DNA of 64,000 nucleotides from assembly GCF_039905635.1 (NCBI RefSeq), contig NZ_CP157000.1:124001-188000 (forward strand), given 5' to 3'. This DNA comes from Microbacterium sp. ProA8 (GTDB lineage: Bacteria > Actinomycetota > Actinomycetes > Actinomycetales > Microbacteriaceae). The position numbers and the translations under genes were made by a program. The first letter of the stretch is position 1, and each line of letters opens with the position of its first letter. Below, one piece after another: positions 1 to 9,647 of this stretch. The notes under the pieces were generated by a model that saw only the letters and a program-made list of their open reading frames with translations, ran no database searches and was not told the DNA's origin.

Positions 1-624
1 TCCGGCACGCGACTGGAGACCGTCACGCGCTTCACCTCGGCCGATGCGCTGGAGCAGGTCGTGGCGATGGGGATGGTCGAGGGCACGACCATGGCGATCA
101 ACCAGCTCGACCGCGTGCTGCAGGGCCTGCGCGAGTACGCCGCGGGCAAGGGCACGCAGGTCGAGATCCTCGACGACAGGCACGTGCGGATCACCCGGCT
201 CATCGACGGGCCGATCGATCTCGTGTGGCGCGCCCACCAGGAGCCCGAGCTGCTCGAGAAGTGGATGCTCGGACCCGACGGCTGGCGGATGTCGGTGTGC
301 GAGGTCGACCCCGCGGTCGGCGGTCGCTACCGCTACGAGTGGGAGCCCCTCGAAGGCACCGAGGGCCGGCGATTCGGCTTCGACGGCGAGACCCTGCTCT
401 CGGAGGCGCCGCGCCGAGCGGTCACCACCGAGCACATGACCGGGACGGACTACCCCTCGACGCTCAACGACCTGAACCTCGAGGAGGAGGACGGCGCCAC
501 GCTCATCACGCTCCTCATCGAGTACCCCGACAAGGAGACGCGCGACATGGTGCTCGCCACCGGCATGACCGACGGCATGGAGACGAGCTACGCCCGTCTC
601 GAGGGCGTGCTGGCCGCCGTCTGA
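1..624 (+). CDS. SRPBCC (AHSA1-like) protein with two tandem domains, 5' end outside the window
   Basis: The reading frame is open from the first base, so the gene begins before the window; 207 residues are visible. The first 40 or so residues (SADALEQVVAMGMVEGTT) look like the end of one AHSA1-type START-fold domain. A second complete-looking copy follows, with the typical entry 'RITRLIDGPIDLVWRAHQEP' and 'VGGRYRYEWEP'. This fold binds hydrophobic ligands; no catalytic function can be assigned. An internal GTG/ATG cluster near 61-91 could be mistaken for a start but would cut the first domain. The gene lies 17 bases before an alpha/beta hydrolase, and a second SRPBCC gene follows that, so the three probably form one unit. 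In such clusters a small ArsR regulator often lies upstream, but none is visible here. Confidence 0.8.
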   Translation, partial: SGTRLETVTRFTSADALEQVVAMGMVEGTTMAINQLDRVLQGLREYAAGKGTQVEILDDRHVRITRLIDGPIDLVWRAHQEPELLEKWMLGPDGWRMSVCEVDPAVGGRYRYEWEPLEGTEGRRFGFDGETLLSEAPRRAVTTEHMTGTDYPSTLNDLNLEEEDGATLITLLIEYPDKETRDMVLATGMTDGMETSYARLEGVLAAV

Positions 625-641
625 CGGGCGAAGCGGAGACG

Positions 642-1523
642 ATGATGACTGAGAACACCGTCACGCGCGCCGTGACCACTCATGTCGTGGGCGCCGGAGA
701 CGACGCCATCACCTACGACATCCACGGCGACCTGACCGAGGCGACCGTCGATCGGCCCGCGCTGTTCCTCTTCGCCGGTCCGATGGACGCGAGCGGGCTC
801 GCACTCCTCGCCGCGCGCATCACGGACAGGCCGGTGGTGACGTACGACCCGCGCGGTGCCGGGCGCAACCCCGTCGGCACCGCCGACATCACCGTCGAGC
901 AGCACGCGTCCGATCTGCATCGCGTCATCGCGGCGCTCGGCGTCGGCAGCGTCGATGCCTTCGGCACGAGTGGCGGGGCGGTACACCTGCTCGCGCTCAT
1001 CACGGCCCACCCGGACGACGTGCGGATCGCCGTCGCGCACGAGCCGCCCCTCGCTGAGCATCTCCCCGACCGCGATGCGGTGCTCGCCGTGATCGCCGAC
1101 ATGAAGCGCACCTACGCCGAGCAGGGCGATGGCGCTGCAATGGCGAAGTTCATCGCCTTCGTGACGTTCGACGGACCGGTGCCCGACGACTACCTCGACG
1201 CAGCTGCGCCCGATCCCGAGATGTTCGGCATGTCGTCCGAGGATGACGGCGCCCGCACCAGTCCGCTGCTGCGGAACATGCCGGGGACCATCGCCTACAA
1301 CCTCGAGGTCGACGCGCTGCGAGCGCTGGGCGAACGCCTCGTCGTCGCGGTCGGCGTGGAGTCCGGCGACACGCTGGCCGCGCGCGGTGGCCGCTCGGTC
1401 GCCGCCGCGGTCGGCGTGCCGGTGGTGGAGTTCCCCAGCCACCATGCCGGCTTCACCGATCAGCCGGGGTATCCCGGCGACCCGGCGGGCTTCGCCGCTC
1501 GCCTTCAGGAGGTTCTCGGTTGA
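642..1523 (+). CDS. alpha/beta hydrolase
   Basis: A 293-residue protein from ATG 642 (a second ATG follows at 645), preceded by a purine-rich 'gcggagac'. It has the alpha/beta-hydrolase pattern: an early oxyanion strand (LFLFAGPMDASG), the nucleophile elbow GTSGG with the serine near residue 110, a later acidic strand (VAVGVESGD) and a C-terminal catalytic histidine in SHHAGF. The substrate cannot be read from the sequence. The frame is also open upstream of 642, but that stretch overlaps the SRPBCC gene and has shadow-like composition, so it is excluded. Neighbours on both sides are SRPBCC proteins on the same strand, which suggests one transcript. Confidence 0.85.
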   Translation: MMTENTVTRAVTTHVVGAGDDAITYDIHGDLTEATVDRPALFLFAGPMDASGLALLAARITDRPVVTYDPRGAGRNPVGTADITVEQHASDLHRVIAALGVGSVDAFGTSGGAVHLLALITAHPDDVRIAVAHEPPLAEHLPDRDAVLAVIADMKRTYAEQGDGAAMAKFIAFVTFDGPVPDDYLDAAAPDPEMFGMSSEDDGARTSPLLRNMPGTIAYNLEVDALRALGERLVVAVGVESGDTLAARGGRSVAAAVGVPVVEFPSHHAGFTDQPGYPGDPAGFAARLQEVLG

Positions 1524-1622
1524 CGGATCGGGGCCGCCGCGAATTCGGCGGCGAGCCCCGCCACCCGCGCCCCTGAGGGCGTGACCGCGACGGTACGGTA
1601 CGACCAGAAGAAGGAGAGGACG

Positions 1623-2117
1623 ATGGCTACGACGTTCGACGTAGAGGTGAGCCGCGAATTCGATGCGCCGATCGAGCGCGTCTGGGGGGCGTGGACCACG
1701 CCCGCCGACCTGCGGGAGTGGTGGGGACCGGAGGGGTTCACGTGTCCTCGCGCCGAAGCCGACATCCGCGTCGGCGGCGCGATCATCGTGACGATGCGCG
1801 CGCCGGCGGAATGGGGTGGCGTCGACTACCACAACCGCTGGGACATCACCGAGCTCGAGGCGCCGACGACCCTCCGCTACATCATGCGATTCTGCGACGA
1901 GGACGGGACGCCGATCACCCCGGCTGAGGCCGGAGTCCCCACGGCGACGACCGAAGACGGCCGCCACGAGGTGACGTTGACACACCTCGGCGGCGGGCGC
2001 ACCCGCCTCGACATGGTCGAGCACGGCTACCTGACCGCCGAGGCGCGGGACATGTCGACGATGGGCCTGGAGCAGTGCCTCGACAAGATGCAGCGCCTGG
2101 TCACCCCGCAGCCGTGA
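1623..2117 (+). CDS. SRPBCC (AHSA1-like) domain protein
   Basis: A 164-residue single-domain protein starting MATTFDVEVSREFDAPIERVW, the classic opening of the Activator of Hsp90 ATPase homologue family. It is followed by 'TTPADLREWWGPEGFT' and a C-terminal helix containing 'MSTMGLEQCLDKMQRLV'. Start choice: ATG 1623 has a good ribosome site, aaggagag at 1612-1619. An in-frame GTG at 1581 would add 14 residues before this signature and is less likely. The family uses a hydrophobic cavity; function in this species is unknown. The gene ends five bases before a strong hairpin. Confidence 0.87.
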   Translation: MATTFDVEVSREFDAPIERVWGAWTTPADLREWWGPEGFTCPRAEADIRVGGAIIVTMRAPAEWGGVDYHNRWDITELEAPTTLRYIMRFCDEDGTPITPAEAGVPTATTEDGRHEVTLTHLGGGRTRLDMVEHGYLTAEARDMSTMGLEQCLDKMQRLVTPQP

Positions 2118-2121
2118 ACGC

Positions 2122-2155
2122 GAAGGGGACGGATGCCGCGGCATCCGTCCCCTTC
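2122..2155. terminator. perfect hairpin between convergent genes
   Basis: Arms 2122-2136 (gaaggggacggatgc) and 2141-2155 are exact reverse complements around the self-complementary tetramer cgcg. The element lies between the stop of the plus-strand SRPBCC gene (2117) and the stop of the minus-strand desaturase (2166). There is no long T tract, as is common for actinobacterial terminators. A bidirectional terminator role is inferred from position and stem strength. Confidence 0.7.
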
Positions 2156-2165
2156 TCGAATCAGC

Positions 2166-3335
2166 TCAGACGGTGCGGAAGCGGTTGACCATCGGGCAGT
2201 CGAACGGGTCGCGGGCCGAGAGGCCGACGCGGTTCAGGTAGGCGATGACGATGCCGTACGACTGGATCAGGCTGGTCTCGGTGTAGGGCACGCCGCGCGT
2301 GCGGCACTGCTCCATCACGATCTCGCGGGCCTTCGCGAGGTACGGCCGCGCCATGCTCGGGAAGAGGTGGTGCTCGACCTGGTAGTTGAGGCCGCCCATG
2401 AGCGTCGTCGCCCACCAGCCGCCGCGGATGTTGCGCGAGGTGCGCACCTGCTTGGAGAAGAAGTCGAGCTTCGCGTCGGCCGCGATGATCGGCATGCCCT
2501 TGTGGTTCGGCGCGAACGAGGCGCCCATGTAGACGCCGAACACGGCCAGCTGCACACCGAGGAAGGCGAACGCCATGCCGATCGGCAGGAACAGGAACAG
2601 CGGCGTGAGGTAGAGCGCGAAGCGCACGACGATCAGCGAGAGCTCGATCCAGCGGCCCTTGACCTCGCCGCGCGAGAGGAGGTGCTTGAGGCCGAGGAAG
2701 TGCAGGTTCAGGCCCTCGAGCGTGAGCAGCGGGAAGAACAGCCAGCCCTGCTTGCGGGTGATGAGCGCGCCCAGGCGGCTCACCTTGGCGGCGTCCTCCT
2801 CGAGGAAGCGGATCGTGTCGACCTCGATGTCGGGGTCCTTGCCGACGCGGTTGGGGTTCGCATGGTGCCGGTTGTGCTTGTTGTTCCACCAGGAGAGGCT
2901 GATGCCCACGACGCCGGAGGCGAGGAAGCGCCCCAGCCGGTCGTTCGCGGGTCCGGAGGCGAGGATCTGCCGGTGGGCGGCCTCGTGCGCGAGGAACGAG
3001 ACCTGCGTGAAGATGATGCCCAGCGCGCCGGCGATCAGCAGCTGGTACCACGTGTCGCCGAGCAGGATGAATCCGGTGATCGCGCCGCCGAGGGCGAGTA
3101 CGAGTGCGGCGCCGACGAGGGCGTAGAACCACTGGGCCCGCGCGAGCAGGCCGGTCTCGCGGACGACCTGCGAGACCTCGGTATAGGCCCGGGCGACGGG
3201 GGGAAAGGTCTCGGTGCCGGCGTAGGTCTGTCGGACCGGGCCCAGACGGGCGACCTCGGGTGCGACAGCGGTGATGGTGGCGATGATCGCACCTGCTCTG
3301 GTCGATTGCCGACCGCCTGGTCGACGCGTAGCCAC
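2166..3335 (-). CDS. membrane fatty-acid desaturase (acyl-CoA desaturase type)
   Basis: Shows the three histidine boxes of the membrane desaturase superfamily: HEAAH, HNRHH (in NNKHNRHHANPN) and QVEHH (in NYQVEHHLFPS). These bind the di-iron centre. The glutamine before the third box is typical of front-end and linoleoyl-CoA type desaturases. Four hydrophobic segments flank the boxes. It would introduce a double bond into acyl chains at the membrane. The start is uncertain: I use GTG 3335 (389 residues); an in-frame ATG at 3377 would add 14 residues, and the conserved region only begins near 'GPVRQTYAG'. The gene is monocistronic, facing the SRPBCC gene. Confidence 0.85.
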   Translation of the reverse strand: MATRRPGGRQSTRAGAIIATITAVAPEVARLGPVRQTYAGTETFPPVARAYTEVSQVVRETGLLARAQWFYALVGAALVLALGGAITGFILLGDTWYQLLIAGALGIIFTQVSFLAHEAAHRQILASGPANDRLGRFLASGVVGISLSWWNNKHNRHHANPNRVGKDPDIEVDTIRFLEEDAAKVSRLGALITRKQGWLFFPLLTLEGLNLHFLGLKHLLSRGEVKGRWIELSLIVVRFALYLTPLFLFLPIGMAFAFLGVQLAVFGVYMGASFAPNHKGMPIIAADAKLDFFSKQVRTSRNIRGGWWATTLMGGLNYQVEHHLFPSMARPYLAKAREIVMEQCRTRGVPYTETSLIQSYGIVIAYLNRVGLSARDPFDCPMVNRFRTV

Positions 3336-3521
3336 AGACGGATGCCGGTCGCTAGGGCCCACACTACGCAGGTGCATATGACCGCAGGGGAATGGGCTGG
3401 CGATGCCCAGCATGTTGGGGGTCCATGCCCAGGCGCGCCCTCTTGACAGGCCCAGGCGCGAGCGCCGCTTACGGTGGCGTGGACGTCTCCTTCGCTCCAC
3501 GCCCGCTCCCGGGCCGCCGGG

Positions 3522-4211
3522 TCAGGCGGCGTCCGGGGTGTCGGTGAGCAGGCGGTAGCCCATCCCCGACTCGGTGAGAAGGTGCGCCGGGTGGCCGGGG
3601 TCGGCCTCGAGCTTCTTGCGCAGCTGCGAGATGTACAGCCGCAGGTAGCCGGTGTCGGCCACCTGCTCGGTGCCCCAGATGTCCTTGAGAAGCGCCTGCC
3701 GGGTGACGAGCGAACCCGGGTTGCGGGCGAGGAACTCGAGGATGCGCCATTCCGTCGGCGTCAGGTGCACGCGCTCGCCGCCGCGGGTGACGGTCTTCGT
3801 CGAGAGATCGACGACGACGTCGCCGAACGTCACGACGGGGGCTCCGGATGCCGCGCCCAGGCGTCGTGACAGCGCGCGCAGCCGTGCGAGCAGCTCGTCG
3901 ATCTGGAACGGCTTGGTGACGTAGTCGTCGGCACCGGCATCCAGCGCCTCCACCTTGTCGGCCGAACCGGTGCGGCCCGAGACCACGATGATCGGGGCCG
4001 TCGTCCAGCCGCGCAGCGCCTGGATGACCTGGACGCCGTCGAGCCGGGGCATCCCGAGGTCCACCATCACGATCTCGGGATGCTCCTTGGCCGCGAGCGC
4101 CACGGCCGCCGCCCCGTCGGGAGCGGCGATGACCTCGTAGCCGTGGGCGGCGAGCGTGATGCGGAGAGCCCGGACGAGCTGCGGATCGTCGTCGGCGATG
4201 AGCACCTTCAC
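3522..4211 (-). CDS. kdpE: KdpE, OmpR-family response regulator of the potassium operon
   Basis: A 229-residue regulator: receiver domain (residues 1-120) with acidic pocket DDD at 7-9, phosphoacceptor D51 in VMVDLGMP and the conserved lysine in VTKPF. A winged-helix DNA-binding domain follows (LTPTEWRILEFLARN, ending TESGMGYRLL). It is the last gene of the kdp operon and overlaps kdpD by four bases (ATGA), so it is translationally coupled to its kinase. In the known pathway, KdpD phosphorylates KdpE under potassium limitation or osmotic stress and KdpE activates the kdp promoter. Confidence 0.96.
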   Translation of the reverse strand: MKVLIADDDPQLVRALRITLAAHGYEVIAAPDGAAAVALAAKEHPEIVMVDLGMPRLDGVQVIQALRGWTTAPIIVVSGRTGSADKVEALDAGADDYVTKPFQIDELLARLRALSRRLGAASGAPVVTFGDVVVDLSTKTVTRGGERVHLTPTEWRILEFLARNPGSLVTRQALLKDIWGTEQVADTGYLRLYISQLRKKLEADPGHPAHLLTESGMGYRLLTDTPDAA

Positions 4212-6745
4212 GACAGGTCATTCATGAGAGGGGCCTCTCTGGGCGTGGAGGGTTCGGCCACGGGCAGGGAGATGACCATCGTGAGACCGCCGCCCGGGGT
4301 GTCTTCGGGGGCGAGCGTACCGCCCATGCCCTCGGTGAAGCCCTTGGACAGGGCGAGCCCGAGACCGAGGCCCGCGGTGTTGTCGGTGTCGCCGAGACGC
4401 TGGAACGGCGTGAACATGTCGTCGCGACGCTCGGGCGAGACCCCGGCGCCGTGGTCGATGACCCGGATCTCTGCGATGCCCCCGAGGCGGCTCGTCGTCA
4501 CCCGGACGCGGGTGCCGGAGGGCGCGTAGCGGGCGGCGTTCGCGAGCACGTTCACGAGCACGCGCTGCAGGAGCACCGGGTCCGCCTCGACGGACCGCAG
4601 CTCCGCGTCGAGGGCGAGCTCGAACCGATCGGGGCCGGCGCCCAGCTCGTCGAGCGCCGCGAGCACGACCCCCGCGCTGTCGACCTCCTGCAGCGAGACC
4701 GCGAGCACCCCCGCCTGCACGCGGCTGACATCGAGCAGATCGGTGACCAGCGCCGACAGCGTCGTGAGCGACTCGTCGGCCGTCGCGATGAGCTCGGCGC
4801 GGTCTTCGGGTGACAGATTCCCGCCGGAGGCGCGCAGGCCCCCGACGGCCGCCACGGCAGCCGCGAGCGGCCGGCGCAGATCGTGGCTCACCGCCGAGAG
4901 CAGCGCGCTGCGCACCTGGTCGGTTTCGGCGAGCACACCGGCCTTGCGCGCGGCCGCCGTGAGATCGGTGTGCTCGAGGGCGGCCGAGAGCTGCGCCGTC
5001 ACCGCATCGATGAGGCGGCGCTCCGACGCGTCGAGCACGTGGCCGTGCAGCTCGAGCGTGGCCGGCGGGCCGCCGTTGCGGCGGGCGACCGTGACGGCGT
5101 CGAAGCGCCCGTCGCGCACGGGCTCACCGTCCGTCGCGAGCACCGAGCCGTCGGCATCCACGAGTCGCACACCCGCAAGACCGATCGACTCGCGTGTCCG
5201 CGCGATCAGGGCGGGCACCGCCGAGTCGCCGCGCAGGACGCTCCCGGCGACCGTCGCCAGCAGCTCGGCCTCGGCCTCGGCGCGCCGGGCGGCGCGTGCG
5301 GCGCGGGCGGCACGGTCGACGATGAAGCTCACGAGCACCGCGATGACGACGTAGAGCAGCAGGGCCCACACGTTGCGCGGATCGGCGACGCCGACCGTGT
5401 AGTACGGCGGCACGAAGAAGAAGTTGAGGGTGAGTCCCGACATCACCGCCGCGAAGACGGCCGGCCAGATCCCGCCGACGAGGGAGACGAGCACGACGAG
5501 CAGCTGGTAGGCCAGGACGTCGCTCGTGATGGTCTCGTCGCTGCGGATGGAGACCAGCAGCCAGGTCAGCAGCGGCCCGCCGACGATCGCCAGCAGGAAG
5601 CCCAGCAGGCGCCGCTTCATGCTCAGCGCGCCGCCCGTGATGCGCGGCAGCCGGAAGCGGTCGCCGGCGGCGGCGTGGGTCACGATGTGCACGTCGATGT
5701 CGCCGGACTCTCGGATCACCGTCGCGCCGATGCCGGGGCCGGTGAGGGCCGCGGCGAGCCGCCCGCGCCTGCTCACGCCGATGACGAGCTGCGTCGCGTT
5801 CACCGAGCGGGCGAACTCCACGAGCGACCGGGGGACGTCGTCGCCGACGACCTGGTGGTACGTCCCGCCGAGCGACTCGACCAGCGCCCGCTGGGCGGCG
5901 AGCGCGCCCGGGTCGCCGGAGCGCAGACCGTCCTGACTCGACACGTGCACGGCGAGCAGCTCGCCGCCGGCCGATCGCGCGGCGATGCGGGCGCCGCGGC
6001 GCAGCAGCGTCTCGCCCTCCGCGCCGCCGGTGAGCGCGACGACGACCCGCTCGCGCGCCTGCCAGGTGCCGCTGATGCCGTGCTCGGCGCGGTACGTCTT
6101 GAGGGCGCTGTCGACCTCGTCGGCGAGCCACAGCAGTGCGAGCTCGCGCAGCGCGGTCAGGTTGCCGAGGCGGAAGTAGTTCGACAGCGCCGCGTCGATC
6201 CGCTCCGCCGGGTACACCAGCCCGGCCGACAGGCGGTCGCGCAGCGACTGCGGCGACAGGTCGATCACCTCGACCTGATCGGCGGCCCGGACGACGGCAT
6301 CCGGAACCGTCTCCTGCTGTGCGACGCCCGTGATCTGCTCGACCACGCCGCCGAGCGACTCGATGTGCTGCACGTTGACCGTCGTGATCACGTCGATGCC
6401 GGCGTCCAGGAGCGCGTCGACGTCCTGCCAGCGCTTGTGGTGCGGCAGCCCGGGGGCATTGGTGTGGGCGAGCTCGTCGACGAGCGCGATCTCGGGATGC
6501 CGCGCGAGCACGCCCTCGAGATCCATGTCGGTCAGCTCGACCCCGCGGTGCGAGATCCTGGTGCGGGGTACGACGGCGAGGCCCTCGACGAGGGCGCCCG
6601 TCGCGGCGCGGTCGTGCGTCTCGACGACGGCGATGACGACGTCGCGGCCGTCGTCGGCGAGGCGGCGGCCCTCTTCGAGCATCTCGTACGTCTTGCCCAC
6701 TCCGGGCGCCGCCCCGAGCAGCACCCGCAGCTTGCCGCGCTTCAT
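4208..6745 (-). CDS. kdpD: KdpD, sensor histidine kinase for potassium
   Basis: An 845-residue protein with all KdpD modules. The N-terminal KdpD domain carries a Walker A motif (GAAPGVGKT, about 11-19). A universal-stress-protein-like domain follows (about 230-360), then four closely spaced membrane helices (about 380-480), then a GAF-like linker. The HisKA domain has the phosphoacceptor H621 in SHDLRRP. The HATPase domain has N (NVLANAARYAP) and G boxes (GLGLGLALSKG). Length is close to that of E. coli KdpD (about 890). It lies 43 bases after kdpC and overlaps kdpE. The full module set suggests an intact sensor. Confidence 0.96.
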   Translation of the reverse strand: MKRGKLRVLLGAAPGVGKTYEMLEEGRRLADDGRDVVIAVVETHDRAATGALVEGLAVVPRTRISHRGVELTDMDLEGVLARHPEIALVDELAHTNAPGLPHHKRWQDVDALLDAGIDVITTVNVQHIESLGGVVEQITGVAQQETVPDAVVRAADQVEVIDLSPQSLRDRLSAGLVYPAERIDAALSNYFRLGNLTALRELALLWLADEVDSALKTYRAEHGISGTWQARERVVVALTGGAEGETLLRRGARIAARSAGGELLAVHVSSQDGLRSGDPGALAAQRALVESLGGTYHQVVGDDVPRSLVEFARSVNATQLVIGVSRRGRLAAALTGPGIGATVIRESGDIDVHIVTHAAAGDRFRLPRITGGALSMKRRLLGFLLAIVGGPLLTWLLVSIRSDETITSDVLAYQLLVVLVSLVGGIWPAVFAAVMSGLTLNFFFVPPYYTVGVADPRNVWALLLYVVIAVLVSFIVDRAARAARAARRAEAEAELLATVAGSVLRGDSAVPALIARTRESIGLAGVRLVDADGSVLATDGEPVRDGRFDAVTVARRNGGPPATLELHGHVLDASERRLIDAVTAQLSAALEHTDLTAAARKAGVLAETDQVRSALLSAVSHDLRRPLAAAVAAVGGLRASGGNLSPEDRAELIATADESLTTLSALVTDLLDVSRVQAGVLAVSLQEVDSAGVVLAALDELGAGPDRFELALDAELRSVEADPVLLQRVLVNVLANAARYAPSGTRVRVTTSRLGGIAEIRVIDHGAGVSPERRDDMFTPFQRLGDTDNTAGLGLGLALSKGFTEGMGGTLAPEDTPGGGLTMVISLPVAEPSTPREAPLMNDLS

Positions 6746-6788
6746 GTGGTCACCCTATTTCGTCGGGAGGTCGTGCAGCGCGTGCCCG

Positions 6789-7400
6789 TCAGCGGCGCAG
6801 GGCGTCGAGCGCGAGGTTGAGCTCGAGCACATTCACGCGGGGCTCACCGAGGTAGCCGAGGTCGCGCTGCTGGATGTGGTGCTCGACCACCGCGCGTACC
6901 TCGGACTCATCCACTCCCCGCGCGGCGGCGACGCGCGGCGCCTGCAGCAGGGCGTACGCCGGGCTGATGTGCGGGTCCAGGCCCGAGGCGGATGCGGTGA
7001 CGGCATCGGCCGGAATCTCGGACACATCGACGCCCTCGAGCTCGGCGATCGCGACCCGGCGCTCCTCGATGGCCGCGATCAGGTCGGGGTTCTCGGGGCC
7101 CAGATTGGAGCCGCTCGACGCGCTGCCGTCGTAGCCGTCGCCGGCCGCCGACGGGCGGGACTGGAAGTACTCGGGAAGCGCGTCGCCGTCGGCATCCGTG
7201 AACGACTGCCCGATGAGCGCGGAGCCGACCGGCTCGTCGCCGGCGGTCACGACCGAGCCGTTGGCCTGCCAGGGCAGCGCGAGCTGCCCGATGCCGGTGA
7301 CCAGCAGTGTGTAGCCGACCCCCAGCGCGAGGGTGAACACGAGCATGGCGCGCAGCGCCACGCCCGTCGTGCGAACGGTGGTGCGGGTGATGGTGGACAT
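6789..7400 (-). CDS. kdpC: KdpC, potassium-transporting ATPase chaperone subunit
   Basis: A 203-residue single-pass membrane protein. ATG 7400 is chosen because it follows an 'aggagac' ribosome site in the 26-base gap after kdpB. One membrane helix (about 15-35, LRAMLVFTLALGVGYTLLV) is followed by the conserved periplasmic-type domain: GSALIGQSF, YFQSRPSAAGDGYD, SGSNLGPENP, and a C-terminal VNVLELNLALDAL. KdpC stabilises the KdpFABC complex and raises the ATP affinity of KdpB. Confidence 0.96.
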   Translation of the reverse strand: MSTITRTTVRTTGVALRAMLVFTLALGVGYTLLVTGIGQLALPWQANGSVVTAGDEPVGSALIGQSFTDADGDALPEYFQSRPSAAGDGYDGSASSGSNLGPENPDLIAAIEERRVAIAELEGVDVSEIPADAVTASASGLDPHISPAYALLQAPRVAAARGVDESEVRAVVEHHIQQRDLGYLGEPRVNVLELNLALDALRR

Positions 7401-7426
7401 GTGCGTCTCCTGTCGGGCTCGAAGGC

Positions 7427-9646
7427 TCAGAAGCCCGGGATGAGGCTCACGACGAGGTCGATGAGCTTGATGCCGAGGAAGGGGGCGATCACGCCGCCCA
7501 GGCCGTACACGAGCAGGTTGCGGCTGAGGATCTGCGAGGCGCTCGCCGGGCGGTACTTCACGCCGCGCAACGCCAGCGGGATGAGGACCACGATGACGAG
7601 GGCGTTGAAGATGATGGCGCTGGTGACGGCGGATGCCGGCGAGCTGAGCTGCATGACGTTCAGCGCCGCGAGCCCGGGGAAGATCCCCATGAACATCGCG
7701 GGGATGATCGCGAAGTACTTGGCGATGTCGTTGGCCAGCGAGAACGTCGTCAGCGCGCCGCGCGTGATGAGCAGCTGCTTGCCGATCCGCACGATGTCGA
7801 TGAGCTTCGTCGGGTCGGAGTCGAGGTCGACCATGTTGCCGGCCTCCTTCGCTGCCGACGTGCCCGTGTTCATCGCCACCCCGACGTCGGCCTGCGCGAG
7901 CGCGGGGGCGTCGTTGGTGCCGTCGCCGGTCATCGCGACGAGGTTGCCGCCCTCCTGCTCGCGCCTGATGAGCGCGAGCTTGTCTTCGGGGGTGGCCTCG
8001 GCGAGGTAGTCGTCGACGCCCGCCTCCTTGGCGATGGCCCGCGCGGTCAGCGGGTTGTCGCCGGTGATCATGACGGTGCGGATGCCCATCGAACGCAGCT
8101 CGGCGAATCGGGCGCGCAGGCCGTCCTTGACGATGTCCTTCAGGTGCACGACGCCGAGCACCCGCCCGGCGCCGTCGGCCCCGAGCGTCGCGACCACCAG
8201 GGGGGTGCCGCCCGACTGCGCGATGGCGTCGGTCTCGCCGATCAGCTGTGCGCGGGTCGCGGGCACGACGGGGGATCCGGATGCCTCCAGCCACGCGAGC
8301 ACCGCCGAACCGGCGCCCTTGCGCACCTGCGTGCCGTCTGCCAGGTCGACGCCGCTCATGCGGGTCTGCGCGGTGAAGGGCACGCTGGTGGCGTCGTCCG
8401 GCGCCGTGACATGGATGCTGCGGACCGCGGCCAGCTCCACGACCGAGACGCCCTCGGGCGTGGGGTCGGCCAGTGACGAGAGCGCCGCAGCGCGGGCGAG
8501 CTCCTCGTCGGCGATGCCCGGCATCGTGACGAAGTCCGACGCGCGGCGGTTGCCGTAGGTGATGGTTCCCGTCTTGTCGAGCAGGAGGGTCGTGACGTCG
8601 CCGGCCGCCTCGACGGCCCGGCCCGACATCGCGAGCACGTTGCGCTGGACGAGACGGTCCATGCCGGCGATGCCGATCGCCGACAGCAGCGCGCCGATCG
8701 TGGTGGGGATGAGGCACACCAGCAGCGCGACGAGCACCGGGATGCTGACGGGCGCCGCCGCGTACGACGCGATCGGGTTGAGCGTGAGCACCACGATCAC
8801 GAACACGATCGACAGGCTCGCGAGCAGGATGTTCAGCGCGATCTCGTTGGGCGTCTTCTGGCGGCTGGCGCCCTCGACGAGGGCGATCATGCGGTCGACG
8901 AACGTCTCGCCGGGCTTCGAGGTGATGCGCACGACGATCCGGTCCGACAGCACCCGGGTGCCGCCGGTGACGGCGCTGCGGTCACCACCGGACTCGCGCA
9001 CGACCGGTGCGGACTCGCCGGTGATGGCCGATTCATCGACCGTGGCGATGCCGTGCACGATGTCGCCGTCACCCGGGATCAGCTCTCCGCCCGTCACGAT
9101 GACGATGTCGCCGAGCGTCAGGTCGGAGGACGCGGCTTCGACGGTCTCGGCGCGGTCGGCTGCGGCATCCGTCTTCGCATCGTAGGCCAGCACCCGGCGC
9201 GCCATGGTGGAGGTGCGGGTCTTGCGCAGCGTCGCCGCCTGCGCCTTGCCGCGCCCCTCTGCCACGGACTCGGCGAGGTTCGCGAACAGCACGGTGAGCC
9301 ACAGCCACACCGCGATGCCCCAGGTGAATCCGAAGGGAACCGCGGTGCCGCCCGAGGACTCGGGACCTCCGAGGAACGGCTCGGCGATCGCGATCACGGT
9401 CGTCAGGGCCGCACCGACCCACACCAGGAACATGACGGGGTTGCGCCACAGCGCGGCCGGGTTCAGCTTGCGCAGCGCACCCGGCAGGGCGGCCCACAGC
9501 TGCGCCGAGTCGAAGGCGCGAGAGGTTTGCGGGCGTTTCGTCTCGGCCGCTCCGCTCGCTCGCTCAACGACCGGCGTCTCGGTCGTTGAGCGAGCGAAGC
9601 GAGACGAAACGTGCTCGGGGGCGGTGGGGGACTGTGTTTCGGACAT
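7427..9646 (-). CDS. kdpB: KdpB, P-type ATPase subunit, with a repeat-derived N-terminal insert
   Basis: A 739-residue type IA P-type ATPase. Visible are the phosphorylation motif DKTGT (D357), the A-domain TGES (in AITGESAPV), the P-domain TGDNPLTA and [11 protein letters not shown], and paired membrane helices. E. coli KdpB has about 682 residues with the aspartate at 307, so this protein has roughly 50 extra N-terminal residues. Residues about 12-38 ([19 protein letters not shown] onward) are encoded by an inverted pair of the interspersed palindromic repeat at 9534-9611. The frame stays open through it. It sits between kdpA and kdpC with very short spacing. The insert lies before the first helix, so the pump is probably still functional. 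Confidence 0.95.
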   Translation of the reverse strand: MSETQSPTAPEHVSSRFARSTTETPVVERASGAAETKRPQTSRAFDSAQLWAALPGALRKLNPAALWRNPVMFLVWVGAALTTVIAIAEPFLGGPESSGGTAVPFGFTWGIAVWLWLTVLFANLAESVAEGRGKAQAATLRKTRTSTMARRVLAYDAKTDAAADRAETVEAASSDLTLGDIVIVTGGELIPGDGDIVHGIATVDESAITGESAPVVRESGGDRSAVTGGTRVLSDRIVVRITSKPGETFVDRMIALVEGASRQKTPNEIALNILLASLSIVFVIVVLTLNPIASYAAAPVSIPVLVALLVCLIPTTIGALLSAIGIAGMDRLVQRNVLAMSGRAVEAAGDVTTLLLDKTGTITYGNRRASDFVTMPGIADEELARAAALSSLADPTPEGVSVVELAAVRSIHVTAPDDATSVPFTAQTRMSGVDLADGTQVRKGAGSAVLAWLEASGSPVVPATRAQLIGETDAIAQSGGTPLVVATLGADGAGRVLGVVHLKDIVKDGLRARFAELRSMGIRTVMITGDNPLTARAIAKEAGVDDYLAEATPEDKLALIRREQEGGNLVAMTGDGTNDAPALAQADVGVAMNTGTSAAKEAGNMVDLDSDPTKLIDIVRIGKQLLITRGALTTFSLANDIAKYFAIIPAMFMGIFPGLAALNVMQLSSPASAVTSAIIFNALVIVVLIPLALRGVKYRPASASQILSRNLLVYGLGGVIAPFLGIKLIDLVVSLIPGF
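9534..9611. repeat. family A palindromic repeat pair inside kdpB
   Basis: Left unit 9534-9573 (cgtttcgtctcgg... to ...ctcaacgaccg) and right unit 9580-9611 (cggtcgttgagcgagcgaag ... gagacgaaacg) are inverted copies of the repeat also seen at 17331, 17486, 19976, 23695, 48316 and 51050. Here both units lie in frame within the kdpB 5' end. Confidence 0.9.
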
Positions 9647-9647
9647 T

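Noticed and set aside
225..641. Upstream extension of the alpha/beta hydrolase frame
   Set aside because: It overlaps the SRPBCC gene and has R/A/P-rich shadow composition; ATG 642 with a ribosome site fits better.
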